In this document: in pieces, positions 37,538 through 45,991 of the stretch | How positions within the stretch are numbered: position 1 is the stretch's first letter | Layout of the letters: each line of letters starts with the position of its first letter | DNA from: Pseudomonas costantinii | GTDB lineage: Bacteria; Pseudomonadota; Gammaproteobacteria; Pseudomonadales; Pseudomonadaceae | Assembly (NCBI RefSeq): GCF_001870435.1 | Contig: NZ_MDDR01000006.1 | Span: forward strand, 124,001 to 188,000 | Reading direction: 5' to 3' | Length of the DNA stretch: 64,000 bases | Program-made: the position numbers and the translations under genes | The notes under the pieces: model-generated | Seen by the model: only the letters and a program-made list of their open reading frames with translations | The model's database searches: none | Told to the model about the DNA's origin: nothing

Positions 37538-38886
37538 TGGGCAAGCTGAGTCTGAGCGGGTGGGCGGTATGGCTGGTGTGTTCGGCGGTATACGCGCAGG
37601 AAGGTCCGGCTGACTTCACCACGCAAGTGCCGCTGGCCGTGAGTGGCAGCGGCCCTTGGTATCGGCTGGAGCTGCCCTTGGCGGTGCAATTGAGTGCACG
37701 CCAGGCTGATCTCAGCGACGTGCGCGTGTTCAACGCTGCCGGCGAGCAGCAGGCCTATGCGCTATCCCGTCAATCGGCGCAACGCTCCGAGAACCGAAAC
37801 GTTACTGACGTGAAGTGGTTTCCGCTGTACGCCGTCGACACGCAGGCCGCGTTGCCTGGCGTGGTGATGAAGTCCACGTCTGAAGGCACGTTGCTGGAAG
37901 TGCGCCCATCCACCAAGGCGGGCAAGCAAGTGCTGCGTGGCTGGGTGCTGGACGCCAGCGCGATCAAGGCGCCTTTGCAGCAACTGAGCCTGGATTGGAG
38001 CCGCGAAAGAGACGGCTTCCAGCGTTTCAGCATTGAAGCCAGTGATGACCTGCAACACTGGGAGTCTTGGGGCGACGGCCAGGTAGCGCGCCTGTCGTTT
38101 GCCGACGAGCGGGTCGAGCAACATGATGTGAGCCTGCCGGGGCAATCGGCGCGTTACCTGCGCCTGGTGTGGCAAGGCCAGGAGGCGCCTTTGCTGACCT
38201 CGGCCAAGCTGGTGAGCGCCATCAGCAGCAGTTTGCCGATGCCACTGGTGTGGTCGCAGCCGTTGGCCGGTGCGCGGCTCAAGGCCGGGGAATACAGTTG
38301 GCAGTTGCCTACAGGACTGAATGTCGAGCGCTTGCGTATCGAGTTGAAGCAGCCGAACACGCTGGCGCCGGTGACCTTGTCGGGGCGTCGGGAAGCCAAT
38401 CAAGCCTGGCAGCCGCTGAGCAATGGCTTGCTCTACCGCCTGACCCAGAACGGCCAGGATGTGGTGCAAGACGAACTGCAACTGCCCGGTGTAACCGTTG
38501 CTGAACTCAAATTGCAGGTAGATGAACGCGGTGGTGGCCTGGGTGTAGAAGCGCCGGCGCTGCGCTTTGCCGTGCGCTCCACGCAGTTGGTGTTCCTGGC
38601 GCGGGGTGAGCCGCCGTTCACCCTGGCATTGGGTAATGCGTCGGTGAAAGCTGCCAATCTGCCGTTATCCACCCTGATCCCCGACTACAGCACCGAGCGT
38701 CTGAAGACGTTGGGCCAGGCCAAAGTCGCGGGGGAGGCAGTGGTGAAAGCTCTCGCCGTTGCCACATCGCCTGAGGTTGGCCCCAACTGGAAGAAACTCG
38801 GCCTGTGGGCCGTGCTTCTGCTGGGTGTGGCGGCACTGGGGGCCATGGCCTACAGTTTGTTGCGCAAGCCACAGGTCAAACCGTGA
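37537..38886 (+). CDS. DUF3999 membrane-anchored periplasmic protein
   Basis: 449 residues: signal peptide (GWAVWLVCSAVYAQ), a beta-rich periplasmic region with jelly-roll-like features (FQRFSIEASDDLQHWESWGDG, ARYLRLVWQG), and a C-terminal membrane helix (KLGLWAVLLLGVAALGAMAYSLL) with a short basic tail. It matches DUF3999, always found with DUF2339 proteins. The start codon overlaps the DUF2339 stop (ATGA-type arrangement), indicating translational coupling. Function unknown; the discoidin-like strand pattern could mean carbohydrate or peptidoglycan binding (inference). Confidence 0.88.
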   Translation: MGKLSLSGWAVWLVCSAVYAQEGPADFTTQVPLAVSGSGPWYRLELPLAVQLSARQADLSDVRVFNAAGEQQAYALSRQSAQRSENRNVTDVKWFPLYAVDTQAALPGVVMKSTSEGTLLEVRPSTKAGKQVLRGWVLDASAIKAPLQQLSLDWSRERDGFQRFSIEASDDLQHWESWGDGQVARLSFADERVEQHDVSLPGQSARYLRLVWQGQEAPLLTSAKLVSAISSSLPMPLVWSQPLAGARLKAGEYSWQLPTGLNVERLRIELKQPNTLAPVTLSGRREANQAWQPLSNGLLYRLTQNGQDVVQDELQLPGVTVAELKLQVDERGGGLGVEAPALRFAVRSTQLVFLARGEPPFTLALGNASVKAANLPLSTLIPDYSTERLKTLGQAKVAGEAVVKALAVATSPEVGPNWKKLGLWAVLLLGVAALGAMAYSLLRKPQVKP

Positions 38887-38982
38887 ACTCTGTTGGCGTT
38901 AAATCCTCTGATTAGAGGAAATAACCCTCGACTCGCGTTAAACTGCGCGGGTTTTTAAGCCCCCCATTTTCCGGAGCCTTCC

Positions 38983-39993
38983 ATGTCCCGCGTTACCCTG
39001 AGTCGCTATTTGATCGAGCAGACCCGCAGCAACAACACGCCTGCCGATCTGCGCTTCCTTATCGAAGTGGTGGCGCGTGCTTGCAAGGAAATCAGCCACG
39101 CCGTGTCCAAAGGCGCACTGGGTGGTGTCCTGGGCAGCATGGGCACTGAAAACGTCCAAGGTGAAGTGCAGAAGAAGCTCGACGTGATCTCCAACGAGAT
39201 CCTGCTCGAAGCCAACGAATGGGGCGGTCACCTGGCCGGCATGGCGTCCGAAGAAATGGACAATGCCTACCAGATCCCGGGTAAATACCCGAAAGGCGCC
39301 TACCTGCTGGTGTTTGACCCACTGGACGGTTCGTCCAACATCGACATCAACGCACCGGTCGGCACCATCTTCTCCGTACTGCGTTGCCCGAACGAATACC
39401 TGAGCCAGAACGAAGCCCTGAACGAAAAGGCCTTCCTGCAGCCAGGCACCGAGCAGGTGGCTGCCGGTTACGCAATCTACGGCCCACAGACCATGCTGGT
39501 GCTGACCCTGGGCGACGGCGTCAAAGGCTTCACCCTGGACCGTGAAATGGGCAGCTTCGTACTGACCCACGAAGACATCACCATTCCTGCCTCCACCCAG
39601 GAATTCGCGATCAACATGTCCAACCAGCGTCACTGGGAAGAACCCGTCACCCGCTACGTGGGCGAGCTGATGGCCGGCGAGGAAGGCCCGTTGAAGAAAA
39701 ACTTCAACATGCGCTGGGTCGCCGCGATGGTGGCCGATGTGCACCGTATCCTGACCCGTGGTGGCCTGTTCATGTACCCACGTGACAGCCGCGAGCCGTC
39801 CAAACCGGGCAAACTGCGCCTGATGTACGAAGCCAACCCGATGTCGTTCCTGGTTGAGCAGGCGGGCGGTGCGTCCACCGACGGCCACCAGCGTATCCTC
39901 GACATCCAGCCGGAAGGCCTGCACCAGCGTGTGGCGGTATTCCTGGGTTCGAAGGAAGAAGTTGAGCGTGTGACGGCTTATCACAAGAAGTAA
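38983..39993 (+). CDS. fbp: Class I fructose-1,6-bisphosphatase
   Basis: 336-residue gluconeogenic enzyme that hydrolyses fructose-1,6-bisphosphate. Metal and substrate motifs: [32 protein letters not shown] and the sugar-binding [20 protein letters not shown]. Essential for growth on organic acids and amino acids such as the histidine degraded by the hut genes here. A 6-bp perfect inverted repeat (TCCTCT-GATT-AGAGGA, 38904-38919) lies in the upstream gap. Ends before a strong terminator. Confidence 0.98.
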   Translation: MSRVTLSRYLIEQTRSNNTPADLRFLIEVVARACKEISHAVSKGALGGVLGSMGTENVQGEVQKKLDVISNEILLEANEWGGHLAGMASEEMDNAYQIPGKYPKGAYLLVFDPLDGSSNIDINAPVGTIFSVLRCPNEYLSQNEALNEKAFLQPGTEQVAAGYAIYGPQTMLVLTLGDGVKGFTLDREMGSFVLTHEDITIPASTQEFAINMSNQRHWEEPVTRYVGELMAGEEGPLKKNFNMRWVAAMVADVHRILTRGGLFMYPRDSREPSKPGKLRLMYEANPMSFLVEQAGGASTDGHQRILDIQPEGLHQRVAVFLGSKEEVERVTAYHKK

Positions 39994-40039
39994 GTCTGTG
40001 CGATAAGTGGCCGGCGTTGTTGTGAGCCGGTTCACCCTT

Positions 40040-40080
40040 AAAAAAGCCCCGAAACGTTTCAGCGTTTTCGGGGCTTTTTT
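40040..40080 (+). terminator. Intrinsic terminator of fbp
   Basis: AAAAAAGCCCCGAAA / TTTTCGGGGCTTTTTT stem-loop with T-runs on both sides. Confidence 0.93.
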
Positions 40081-40169
40081 GTTTTTGCTTGTCGGGAACC
40101 AGACACCCCTTTTCCCTTCTAAGCTTCTGGCAGACACCCCAGCTGCTTCTTCTCTCCAGGAGTTTTTCC

Positions 40170-40424
40170 ATGTCGTTACGCCGTCTCGCTTTGCTGGCTT
40201 TTTGCGTGCTATTGGCCGCTTGCAGCAAGGTCAACCAAGAAAATTACGCGAAGCTCTCGGCTGGCATGGCCAAGGCTGAGGTGGAGTCGTTGCTGGGCAA
40301 GCCGAGCGATTGTTCCGGCGCACTGGGCATGTCCAGTTGCACCTGGGGCGATAAAAACAGCTTTATCAGCGTGCAGTACGCCGGTGACAAAGTTCTGATG
40401 TTTTCCGGGCAAGGCCTGAAGTAA
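40170..40424 (+). CDS. Small BamE-like lipoprotein
   Basis: 84-residue lipoprotein with signal peptide and lipobox LLAAC (Cys about residue 17). The mature part NYAKLSAGMAKAEVESLLGKPSDC...CTWGDKNSFISVQYAGDKV matches the SmpA/OmlA (BamE)-like fold: a helix-helix 'GMSKAEVxxLLGxP' start and three strands. It is shorter than true BamE. Good ribosome site CCAGGAG. Exact role unknown. Confidence 0.82.
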   Translation: MSLRRLALLAFCVLLAACSKVNQENYAKLSAGMAKAEVESLLGKPSDCSGALGMSSCTWGDKNSFISVQYAGDKVLMFSGQGLK

Positions 40425-40454
40425 ACCGGGGCGCGAGCCTACGGGAGAAAAAGA

Positions 40455-41024
40455 ATGATGCGTTTTGTTTTATACCTTTGTGCCAGCCTGTTTTTGGCGG
40501 GCTGCGCCAGCCATTCTGGCGATGATCTGCAACCCAAGACAGCCGGCAACGTCAACCTCAAGCGTTACCAGGGCACCTGGTATGAGTTGGCCCGATTGCC
40601 GATGTACTTCCAGCGCAATTGCGCGCAGTCCGAAGCCCGTTATACCTTGCTGCCTGATGGCGACATGTCGGTGTTCAACCGCTGCCTGACGACCGAATGG
40701 AAATGGGAAGAGGCCAAGGGCACGGCCACGCCGCAAGTGTCCGGCAAGACCGACAAGCTCTGGGTGGAATTCAATAACTGGTTTACGTCGCTGCTGCCGG
40801 GCGTCGCCAAGGGCGATTACTGGGTGTTGTACGTCAGCGATGACTACAAGACCGCCATCGTCGGCAGCCCGAACCGGCGCTATATGTGGTTGTTGTCCCG
40901 GACCCCGACGGTCAGCGCCGATACCCTCGAAGACCTGCAAAGCAGGGCGCGTCAGCAGGGTTATGACACGACTCGTTTGATCTGGCGTACGTCGGACAAG
41001 CAGATGGCCAAAACCTCGCAGTAA
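40455..41024 (+). CDS. blc: Lipocalin family outer-membrane lipoprotein
   Basis: 189-residue bacterial lipocalin with lipobox LFLAGCAS. The first structurally conserved region is YQGTWYELARLPMYFQRNCAQ; the second is GDYWVLYVSDDYKTAIVGSP; the third is RRYMWLLSRTP. This is Blc-type, an outer-membrane lipoprotein that binds fatty acids or lysophospholipids. ATG 40455 is followed at once by a second ATG at 40458; GGGAGAAAAAG precedes both. Confidence 0.93.
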   Translation: MMRFVLYLCASLFLAGCASHSGDDLQPKTAGNVNLKRYQGTWYELARLPMYFQRNCAQSEARYTLLPDGDMSVFNRCLTTEWKWEEAKGTATPQVSGKTDKLWVEFNNWFTSLLPGVAKGDYWVLYVSDDYKTAIVGSPNRRYMWLLSRTPTVSADTLEDLQSRARQQGYDTTRLIWRTSDKQMAKTSQ

Positions 41025-41044
41025 TTTTGCGATCGCCGCCAATC

Positions 41045-41138
41045 AAAATGTGGGAGCTGGCTTGCCTGCGATGGCATCAACTCGGTGTACCTGATGTACC
41101 GAGGTAACTGCATCGCAGGCAAGCCCGCTCCCACATTT
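41045..41138. repeat. Short TGTGGGAGC hairpin pair
   Basis: AAATGTGGGAGCTGGCTTGCC and the inverse GGCAAGCCCGCTCCCACATTT flank a second palindrome (CTCGGTGTACC..GGTACCGAG-like). Lies between the convergent blc and hutF genes. Confidence 0.85.
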
Positions 41139-41153
41139 GTTATGTGTTGCCTG

Positions 41154-42518
41154 TTAGCCCAGCAGATCTCTCAATACTTGAGTGAACGCCCGGCTGCTTT
41201 CTTCCTCGCCAGCATGGCGCCCATCCCGCACCACCCACTTTCCGTTTACCAGCACATCGCGGACCTGCCGATCACCACCGGCGAACAACCAACGATTGAG
41301 AATCCCATCCTCGGTCGCCGTCGCCAGGTAGGGATCGTTGCCATCCAGCACCAGCCAGTCTGCGCGCTTGCCCACTTCCAACCGACCAATTGGCTGGCCC
41401 AGCGCCTGGGCACCACCGTCCAGCGCGGCATCGAACAGCGTGCGGCCGACCATCGGCTGATCACTGCGATACAGGCGATTTCGCCGCTGATCACGCAGGC
41501 GTTGGCCGTATTCCAGCCAGCGCAGTTCTTCCACCACGCTCAGTGATACATGGCTGTCGGAGCCGATACCCATACGCCCACCTTGGGCGAGGAAATCCAC
41601 CGCCGGGAAAATCCCGTCGCCCAGGTTGGCTTCAGTGGTCAGGCACAAACCGGCAATTGCGCGGCTCTTGGCCATGCGCGTCACTTCTTCGGGGTTGGCG
41701 TGAGTGGCGTGTACCAGGCACCAACGCTCATCGACATCGACGTTGTCATACAGCCATTGCAGCGGACGTTTGCCGCTCCAGGCCAGGCAGTCGTCGACTT
41801 CTTTCTGCTGCTCGGCGATGTGGATGTGCACCGGGCAAGCCTTGTCGCTGGCGGCCAGGACTTCATTGATTTGTTGCGGCGTGACGGCGCGCAGGGAGTG
41901 GAAGCACAGGCCCAACTGCTGCGTCGGTTGCGCGGCGAGGATTGGCTTGAGTTGCGCTTGCAGCTCCAGATAGTTTTCAGTGCTGTTGATAAACCGTCGC
42001 TGGCCTTCATTCGCAGGCTGGCCACCAAACCCGGAGTGGGTGTAGAGCACCGGCAGCAGCGTCAGGCCGATACCACTGCTGGCGGCTGCCTGGCTGATTT
42101 GTCGCGACAACTCAGTGCGGTCGGCATACGGCTGGCCGCTGACGTCGTGGTGCACGTAATGAAATTCGGCCACCGAGGTGTAGCCGGCCTTGAGCATCTC
42201 GATATACAGCTGGCGCGCGATGACGTGCAGTTGGTCGGGACTGATCTTGCCGACCATGCGGTACATCAAGTCGCGCCAGGTCCAGAAGCTGTCATTCGGG
42301 TTGCCGGCCACTTCGGCCAAACCGGCCATGGCGCGTTGGAACGCATGGGAGTGCAGATTCGGCATGCCCGCCAACACCGGGCCTCTGAGCCGTTCGGCGC
42401 CGTCTGCACTGGCATTGGGTTCAACGTGGGTCAGCAGGCCGTCGGCGCTGACTTCAAAGCGTACATCGTTGGCCCATCCATTAGGCAGCAGCGCGCGTTC
42501 GGCAAAGAAAGCGGACAT
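41154..42518 (-). CDS. hutF: Formimidoylglutamate deiminase
   Basis: 454-residue amidohydrolase that converts N-formimidoyl-L-glutamate to N-formyl-L-glutamate and ammonia, step four of the five-step histidine pathway. Metal-binding motif NLHSHAFQRAMAG (near 57-62), then VHIHIAEQQKEVDDC, HATHANPEE and IGSDSHVSLSVVEELRWLEYGQRL with the catalytic Asp. ATG 42518 is chosen (MSAFFAERALL). It is transcribed away from hutC, with a HutC-type operator in the gap. Presence of hutF with hutG shows the formylglutamate route rather than direct formiminoglutamase. Confidence 0.96.
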   Translation of the reverse strand: MSAFFAERALLPNGWANDVRFEVSADGLLTHVEPNASADGAERLRGPVLAGMPNLHSHAFQRAMAGLAEVAGNPNDSFWTWRDLMYRMVGKISPDQLHVIARQLYIEMLKAGYTSVAEFHYVHHDVSGQPYADRTELSRQISQAAASSGIGLTLLPVLYTHSGFGGQPANEGQRRFINSTENYLELQAQLKPILAAQPTQQLGLCFHSLRAVTPQQINEVLAASDKACPVHIHIAEQQKEVDDCLAWSGKRPLQWLYDNVDVDERWCLVHATHANPEEVTRMAKSRAIAGLCLTTEANLGDGIFPAVDFLAQGGRMGIGSDSHVSLSVVEELRWLEYGQRLRDQRRNRLYRSDQPMVGRTLFDAALDGGAQALGQPIGRLEVGKRADWLVLDGNDPYLATATEDGILNRWLFAGGDRQVRDVLVNGKWVVRDGRHAGEEESSRAFTQVLRDLLG

Positions 42519-42547
42519 GATCAAGGCACCCCGGTCGTGTGTTTATT

Positions 42548-42557
42548 TGTATATACA
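42548..42557. promoter_or_regulatory. HutC-type operator in the hutF-hutC gap
   Basis: TGTATATACA, a perfect palindrome of the TGTA-N2-TACA form reported for Pseudomonas HutC. Placed between the divergent hutF and hutC genes, where it can repress both. Confidence 0.7.
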
Positions 42558-42626
42558 TATACAGACGTTTGCCTGCTCGGTAAACTCCGGCAATCTATGC
42601 ATCTTTTCAACCTGCAAGGATTCCCT

Positions 42627-43376
42627 GTGCCGACTCCGCCTGCCAAGTCTTCGCTGGCTGCCCACATGGACGAAAGTCCGGCGCCCTTGTATGCCCGCGT
42701 CAAACAGATGATCAGCCAGCAGATCCTCAACGGCAACTGGCCGCCGCATTACCGCGTGCCGTCCGAAAGCGAACTGGTCAGCCAGTTGGGCTTTAGCCGC
42801 ATGACCATCAACCGCGCCTTGCGCGAGCTTACCGCCGAAGGTTTGCTGGTGCGTATGCAAGGCGTCGGTACGTTCGTCGCTGAGCCCAAGAGCCAGTCGG
42901 CGCTGTTTGAAGTGCACAACATTGCCGATGAGATCGCTTCCCGCGGTCATCGCCATACCTGCCAAGTCATCACGCTGGGCGAAGAGGCCGCCGGCTCCGA
43001 GCGCGCGGTTGCCCTGGAAATGCGCGAAGGCGGGCGGGTATTCCATTCGCTGATCGTGCACTTCGAAAACGACATTCCCGTGCAAATCGAAGACCGCTTC
43101 GTCAACGCCCTGGTTGCACCGGAATACCTGCAGCAGGATTTCACCCAGCAAACCCCCTACGCCTACTTGAACCAAGTGGCACCGCTGACTGAAGGCGAGC
43201 ACGTGGTCGAAGCGATCCTCGCCGATGCCGCCGAGTGCAAGTTGTTGCAGATCGAGCCGAGCGAGCCGTGCCTGTTGATTCGTCGACGTACCTGGTCGGG
43301 TCGCCAGCCGGTGACCGCTGCGCGTTTGATCCACCCCGGTTCCCGTCACAGCCTGGAAGGACGTTTCAGTAAATGA
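42627..43376 (+). CDS. hutC: Histidine utilization repressor HutC
   Basis: GntR/HutC-family repressor of 249 residues. Winged helix N-terminal domain (PLYARVKQMISQQILNGNWPPHYRVPSESELVSQLGFSRMTINRALRELTAEGLLVRMQGVGTF in segments, residues about 22-85) and C-terminal UTRA effector domain that binds urocanate (RRTWSGRQPVTAARLIHPG). Start: GTG at 42627, preceded by AAGGA at 6 bases; an upstream in-frame ATG at 42597 is less well placed. Overlaps hutD by 4 bases. Controls the hutF and hutU promoters. Confidence 0.95.
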   Translation: MPTPPAKSSLAAHMDESPAPLYARVKQMISQQILNGNWPPHYRVPSESELVSQLGFSRMTINRALRELTAEGLLVRMQGVGTFVAEPKSQSALFEVHNIADEIASRGHRHTCQVITLGEEAAGSERAVALEMREGGRVFHSLIVHFENDIPVQIEDRFVNALVAPEYLQQDFTQQTPYAYLNQVAPLTEGEHVVEAILADAAECKLLQIEPSEPCLLIRRRTWSGRQPVTAARLIHPGSRHSLEGRFSK

Positions 43377-43933
43377 GTGCAGTGAAAGTCTGGCGCGCCG
43401 CCGATTACGTGCGCATGCCGTGGAAAAACGGCGGCGGCAGCACCGAAGAAATTACCCGTGACGCAGGCACAGGCCTGGATGGTTTTGGCTGGCGCCTGTC
43501 GATTGCCGACATTGGTGAGTCGGGTGGGTTCTCCACATTCGCCGGCTATCAGCGCGTTATCACGGTGATCAAAGGCGCGGGCATGGTCCTGACGGTGGAT
43601 GGCGAAGAGCAGCGTGGGTTGTTACCGCTGCAACCTTTCGCCTTCAAGGGTGAAAGCCAAGTGTCTTGCCGCTTGATCTCCGGGCCGATTCGCGATTTCA
43701 ACCTGATCTACTCGCCGCAGCGTTACCACGCGCGGTTGCAGTGGGTGGATGGCGTGCAGCGCTTTTTCAGCACGGCGCAGACTGTATTGGTGTTCAGCGT
43801 TGCTGATGAAGTGAAGGTGTTGGACCAGGTGCTGGGCCATCACGACTGTCTGCAGGTGGACGGTAACACTGGGCTGTTGGACATCGCCGTAGCTGGCCGC
43901 AGCTGCATTATCGAACTGACTACACGCGGTTAA
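43373..43933 (+). CDS. hutD: HutD family protein
   Basis: 186-residue cupin-like protein of the HutD family. Blocks: YVRMPWKNGGGSTEEI, WRLSIADIGESGGFSTFAGYQRVITVIKG, and CRLISGPIRDFNLIY. In P. fluorescens HutD is needed for fitness on histidine and has been proposed to limit hut expression by binding a pathway intermediate (formylglutamate or urocanate); biochemical activity is not established. Start overlaps the hutC stop, so hutCD is one transcript. Confidence 0.93.
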   Translation: MSAVKVWRAADYVRMPWKNGGGSTEEITRDAGTGLDGFGWRLSIADIGESGGFSTFAGYQRVITVIKGAGMVLTVDGEEQRGLLPLQPFAFKGESQVSCRLISGPIRDFNLIYSPQRYHARLQWVDGVQRFFSTAQTVLVFSVADEVKVLDQVLGHHDCLQVDGNTGLLDIAVAGRSCIIELTTRG

Positions 43934-43935
43934 AA

Positions 43936-43968
43936 AATGTGGGAGCGAGCAAGCCCGCTCCCACATTT
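43936..43968. repeat. Short TGTGGGAGC hairpin
   Basis: AAATGTGGGAGCG-AGCAAGC-CCGCTCCCACATTT directly after hutD. It may terminate hutCD transcripts. Confidence 0.82.
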
Positions 43969-44003
43969 GTTTTGTGGTGTTCACACGATTTGTTTCCAGC
44001 CTG

Positions 44004-44020
44004 CGCACCAATTTGTTACC
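44004..44020. promoter_or_regulatory. Possible NtrC/CbrB activator site upstream of hutU
   Basis: CGCACCAATTTGTTACC matches the left half of the NtrC consensus (GCACCA) and also contains TGTTAC, the half site reported for CbrB. About 190 bases upstream of the predicted hutU start. Only half matches each, so this is tentative. Confidence 0.35.
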
Positions 44021-44172
44021 GAACGCCCCAGCGTGGCGCAAAACCATGCTGAAGTGACAAACCTCCTCTGCTGCAAAACTCCTCCGAAAGAAATTTCATC
44101 AAACCCCTAAGCCTTATTTTTCAAGGCTCGCACACCCATTCCAAAAAATTCTCAACAGCTCGCGCAGAAAGT

Positions 44173-44187
44173 TGGCCGCTTGATTGC
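44173..44187 (+). promoter_or_regulatory. Sigma-54 promoter of the hutU operon
   Basis: TGGCCGCTTGATTGC, GG and GC 12 apart. Predicted start near 44199. In P. fluorescens hutU transcription is sigma-54-dependent with CbrB and NtrC as activators. Confidence 0.75.
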
Positions 44188-44194
44188 ATATGCT

Positions 44195-44204
44195 TGTATG
44201 TACA
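44195..44204. promoter_or_regulatory. HutC-type operator over the hutU start site
   Basis: TGTATGTACA (TGTA-N2-TACA) inside the longer palindrome CTTGTATGTACAAG. It covers the predicted +1 of the sigma-54 promoter, fitting repression by HutC until urocanate is present. Confidence 0.75.
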
Positions 44205-44277
44205 AGTAGAGATGTGTGCGTAAGAGTACTCTTCGCACCAATCATGTTCGCGCATCGATCGCTGAGGAGTCTGAGTT

Positions 44278-45948
44278 GTGACCAAGCCTACAAAATACCG
44301 TGACGTTGAAATCCGCGCCGCTCGCGGTAACAAGCTCACCGCCAAAAGCTGGCTGACTGAAGCGCCGCTGCGCATGCTGATGAACAACCTCGACCCACAA
44401 GTGGCCGAGAACCCGAAAGAACTGGTGGTGTACGGTGGTATCGGCCGTGCAGCGCGCAACTGGGAGTGCTACGACCAGATCGTCGAAAGCCTCACCAACC
44501 TGAACGACGACGAAACCCTGCTGGTGCAATCCGGCAAACCGGTCGGCGTGTTCAAGACCCACAGCAACGCACCACGCGTACTGATCGCCAACTCCAACCT
44601 GGTGCCACACTGGGCCAGTTGGGAACACTTCAACGAACTGGATGCCAAGGGCCTGGCCATGTACGGCCAGATGACCGCCGGCAGCTGGATCTACATCGGT
44701 AGCCAGGGCATCGTCCAAGGCACCTACGAAACCTTCGTCGAAGCCGGTCGCCAGCATTACAACAGCGACCTGACCGGCCGTTGGGTCCTCACCGCCGGCC
44801 TCGGCGGTATGGGCGGCGCCCAGCCATTGGCTGCAACCCTGGCCGGCGCCTGCTCGCTGAACATTGAATGCCAGCAGGTCAGTATCGATTTCCGCTTGAA
44901 CAGCCGCTATGTCGACGAGCAAGCCACCGACCTCGACGACGCACTGGCTCGCATCGCCAAATACACCAAAGAAGGCAAGGCCATCTCCATCGCGCTGCTC
45001 GGCAACGCGGCTGAAATCCTGCCGGAACTGGTCAAGCGCGGCGTGCGCCCCGATATGGTCACCGACCAGACCAGCGCCCACGACCCGCTCAACGGCTACC
45101 TGCCGGCCGGCTGGACTTGGGACGAATATCGCGCCCGCGCCAAGACCGAGCCTGCCGCCGTGATCAAGGCCGCCAAGCAGTCGATGGCCGTGCATGTAAA
45201 AGCCATGCTGGAATTCCAGAAGCAAGGCATCCCGACCTTCGACTACGGCAACAACATCCGTCAGATGGCCCAGGAAGAGGGCGTGGAAAACGCATTCGAC
45301 TTCCCAGGTTTCGTACCGGCCTACATCCGCCCCCTGTTCTGCCGTGGCATCGGCCCGTTCCGTTGGGCTGCGCTGTCGGGCGACCCGCAAGACATCTACA
45401 AGACCGACGCCAAAGTCAAAGAACTGATCCCCGACGACGCCCACCTGCACAACTGGCTGGACATGGCGCGCGAGCGCATCAGCTTCCAGGGCCTGCCGGC
45501 GCGTATCTGCTGGGTTGGGCTGGGTCAGCGCGCCAAGTTGGGCCTGGCATTCAACGAAATGGTACGCAGCGGCGAGCTGTCGGCGCCGGTTGTGATCGGC
45601 CGTGACCACCTGGACTCCGGCTCGGTATCCAGCCCGAACCGCGAGACCGAAGCCATGCAGGACGGTTCCGACGCCGTGTCCGACTGGCCACTGCTCAACG
45701 CCTTGCTCAACACCGCGAGCGGCGCGACCTGGGTTTCGCTGCATCACGGCGGCGGCGTAGGCATGGGCTTCTCCCAGCACTCCGGCATGGTGATCGTCTG
45801 CGACGGTACCGACGAAGCGGCCGAGCGGATTGCCCGCGTGCTGCACAACGACCCGGCCACCGGTGTGATGCGTCACGCAGACGCCGGTTACCAGATCGCG
45901 ATCGACTGCGCCAAGGAGCAGGGCCTCAATCTCCCAATGATCAAGTAA
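44278..45948 (+). CDS. hutU: Urocanate hydratase
   Basis: 556-residue NAD-dependent urocanase, second step of histidine catabolism. The Gly-rich NAD loop [10 protein letters not shown] is at 174-183; the conserved region with active-site Cys is [19 protein letters not shown] (Cys about 410); [16 protein letters not shown] and [15 protein letters not shown] complete the family signature. Start codon is GTG at 44278 after GAGGAG. First gene of the catabolic operon, with a 79-base leader from the predicted sigma-54 start. Confidence 0.98.
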   Translation: MTKPTKYRDVEIRAARGNKLTAKSWLTEAPLRMLMNNLDPQVAENPKELVVYGGIGRAARNWECYDQIVESLTNLNDDETLLVQSGKPVGVFKTHSNAPRVLIANSNLVPHWASWEHFNELDAKGLAMYGQMTAGSWIYIGSQGIVQGTYETFVEAGRQHYNSDLTGRWVLTAGLGGMGGAQPLAATLAGACSLNIECQQVSIDFRLNSRYVDEQATDLDDALARIAKYTKEGKAISIALLGNAAEILPELVKRGVRPDMVTDQTSAHDPLNGYLPAGWTWDEYRARAKTEPAAVIKAAKQSMAVHVKAMLEFQKQGIPTFDYGNNIRQMAQEEGVENAFDFPGFVPAYIRPLFCRGIGPFRWAALSGDPQDIYKTDAKVKELIPDDAHLHNWLDMARERISFQGLPARICWVGLGQRAKLGLAFNEMVRSGELSAPVVIGRDHLDSGSVSSPNRETEAMQDGSDAVSDWPLLNALLNTASGATWVSLHHGGGVGMGFSQHSGMVIVCDGTDEAAERIARVLHNDPATGVMRHADAGYQIAIDCAKEQGLNLPMIK

Positions 45949-45991
45949 GCCGGCACCACCCGAAAAACAATCCATCAGAGGTTGAACACAC

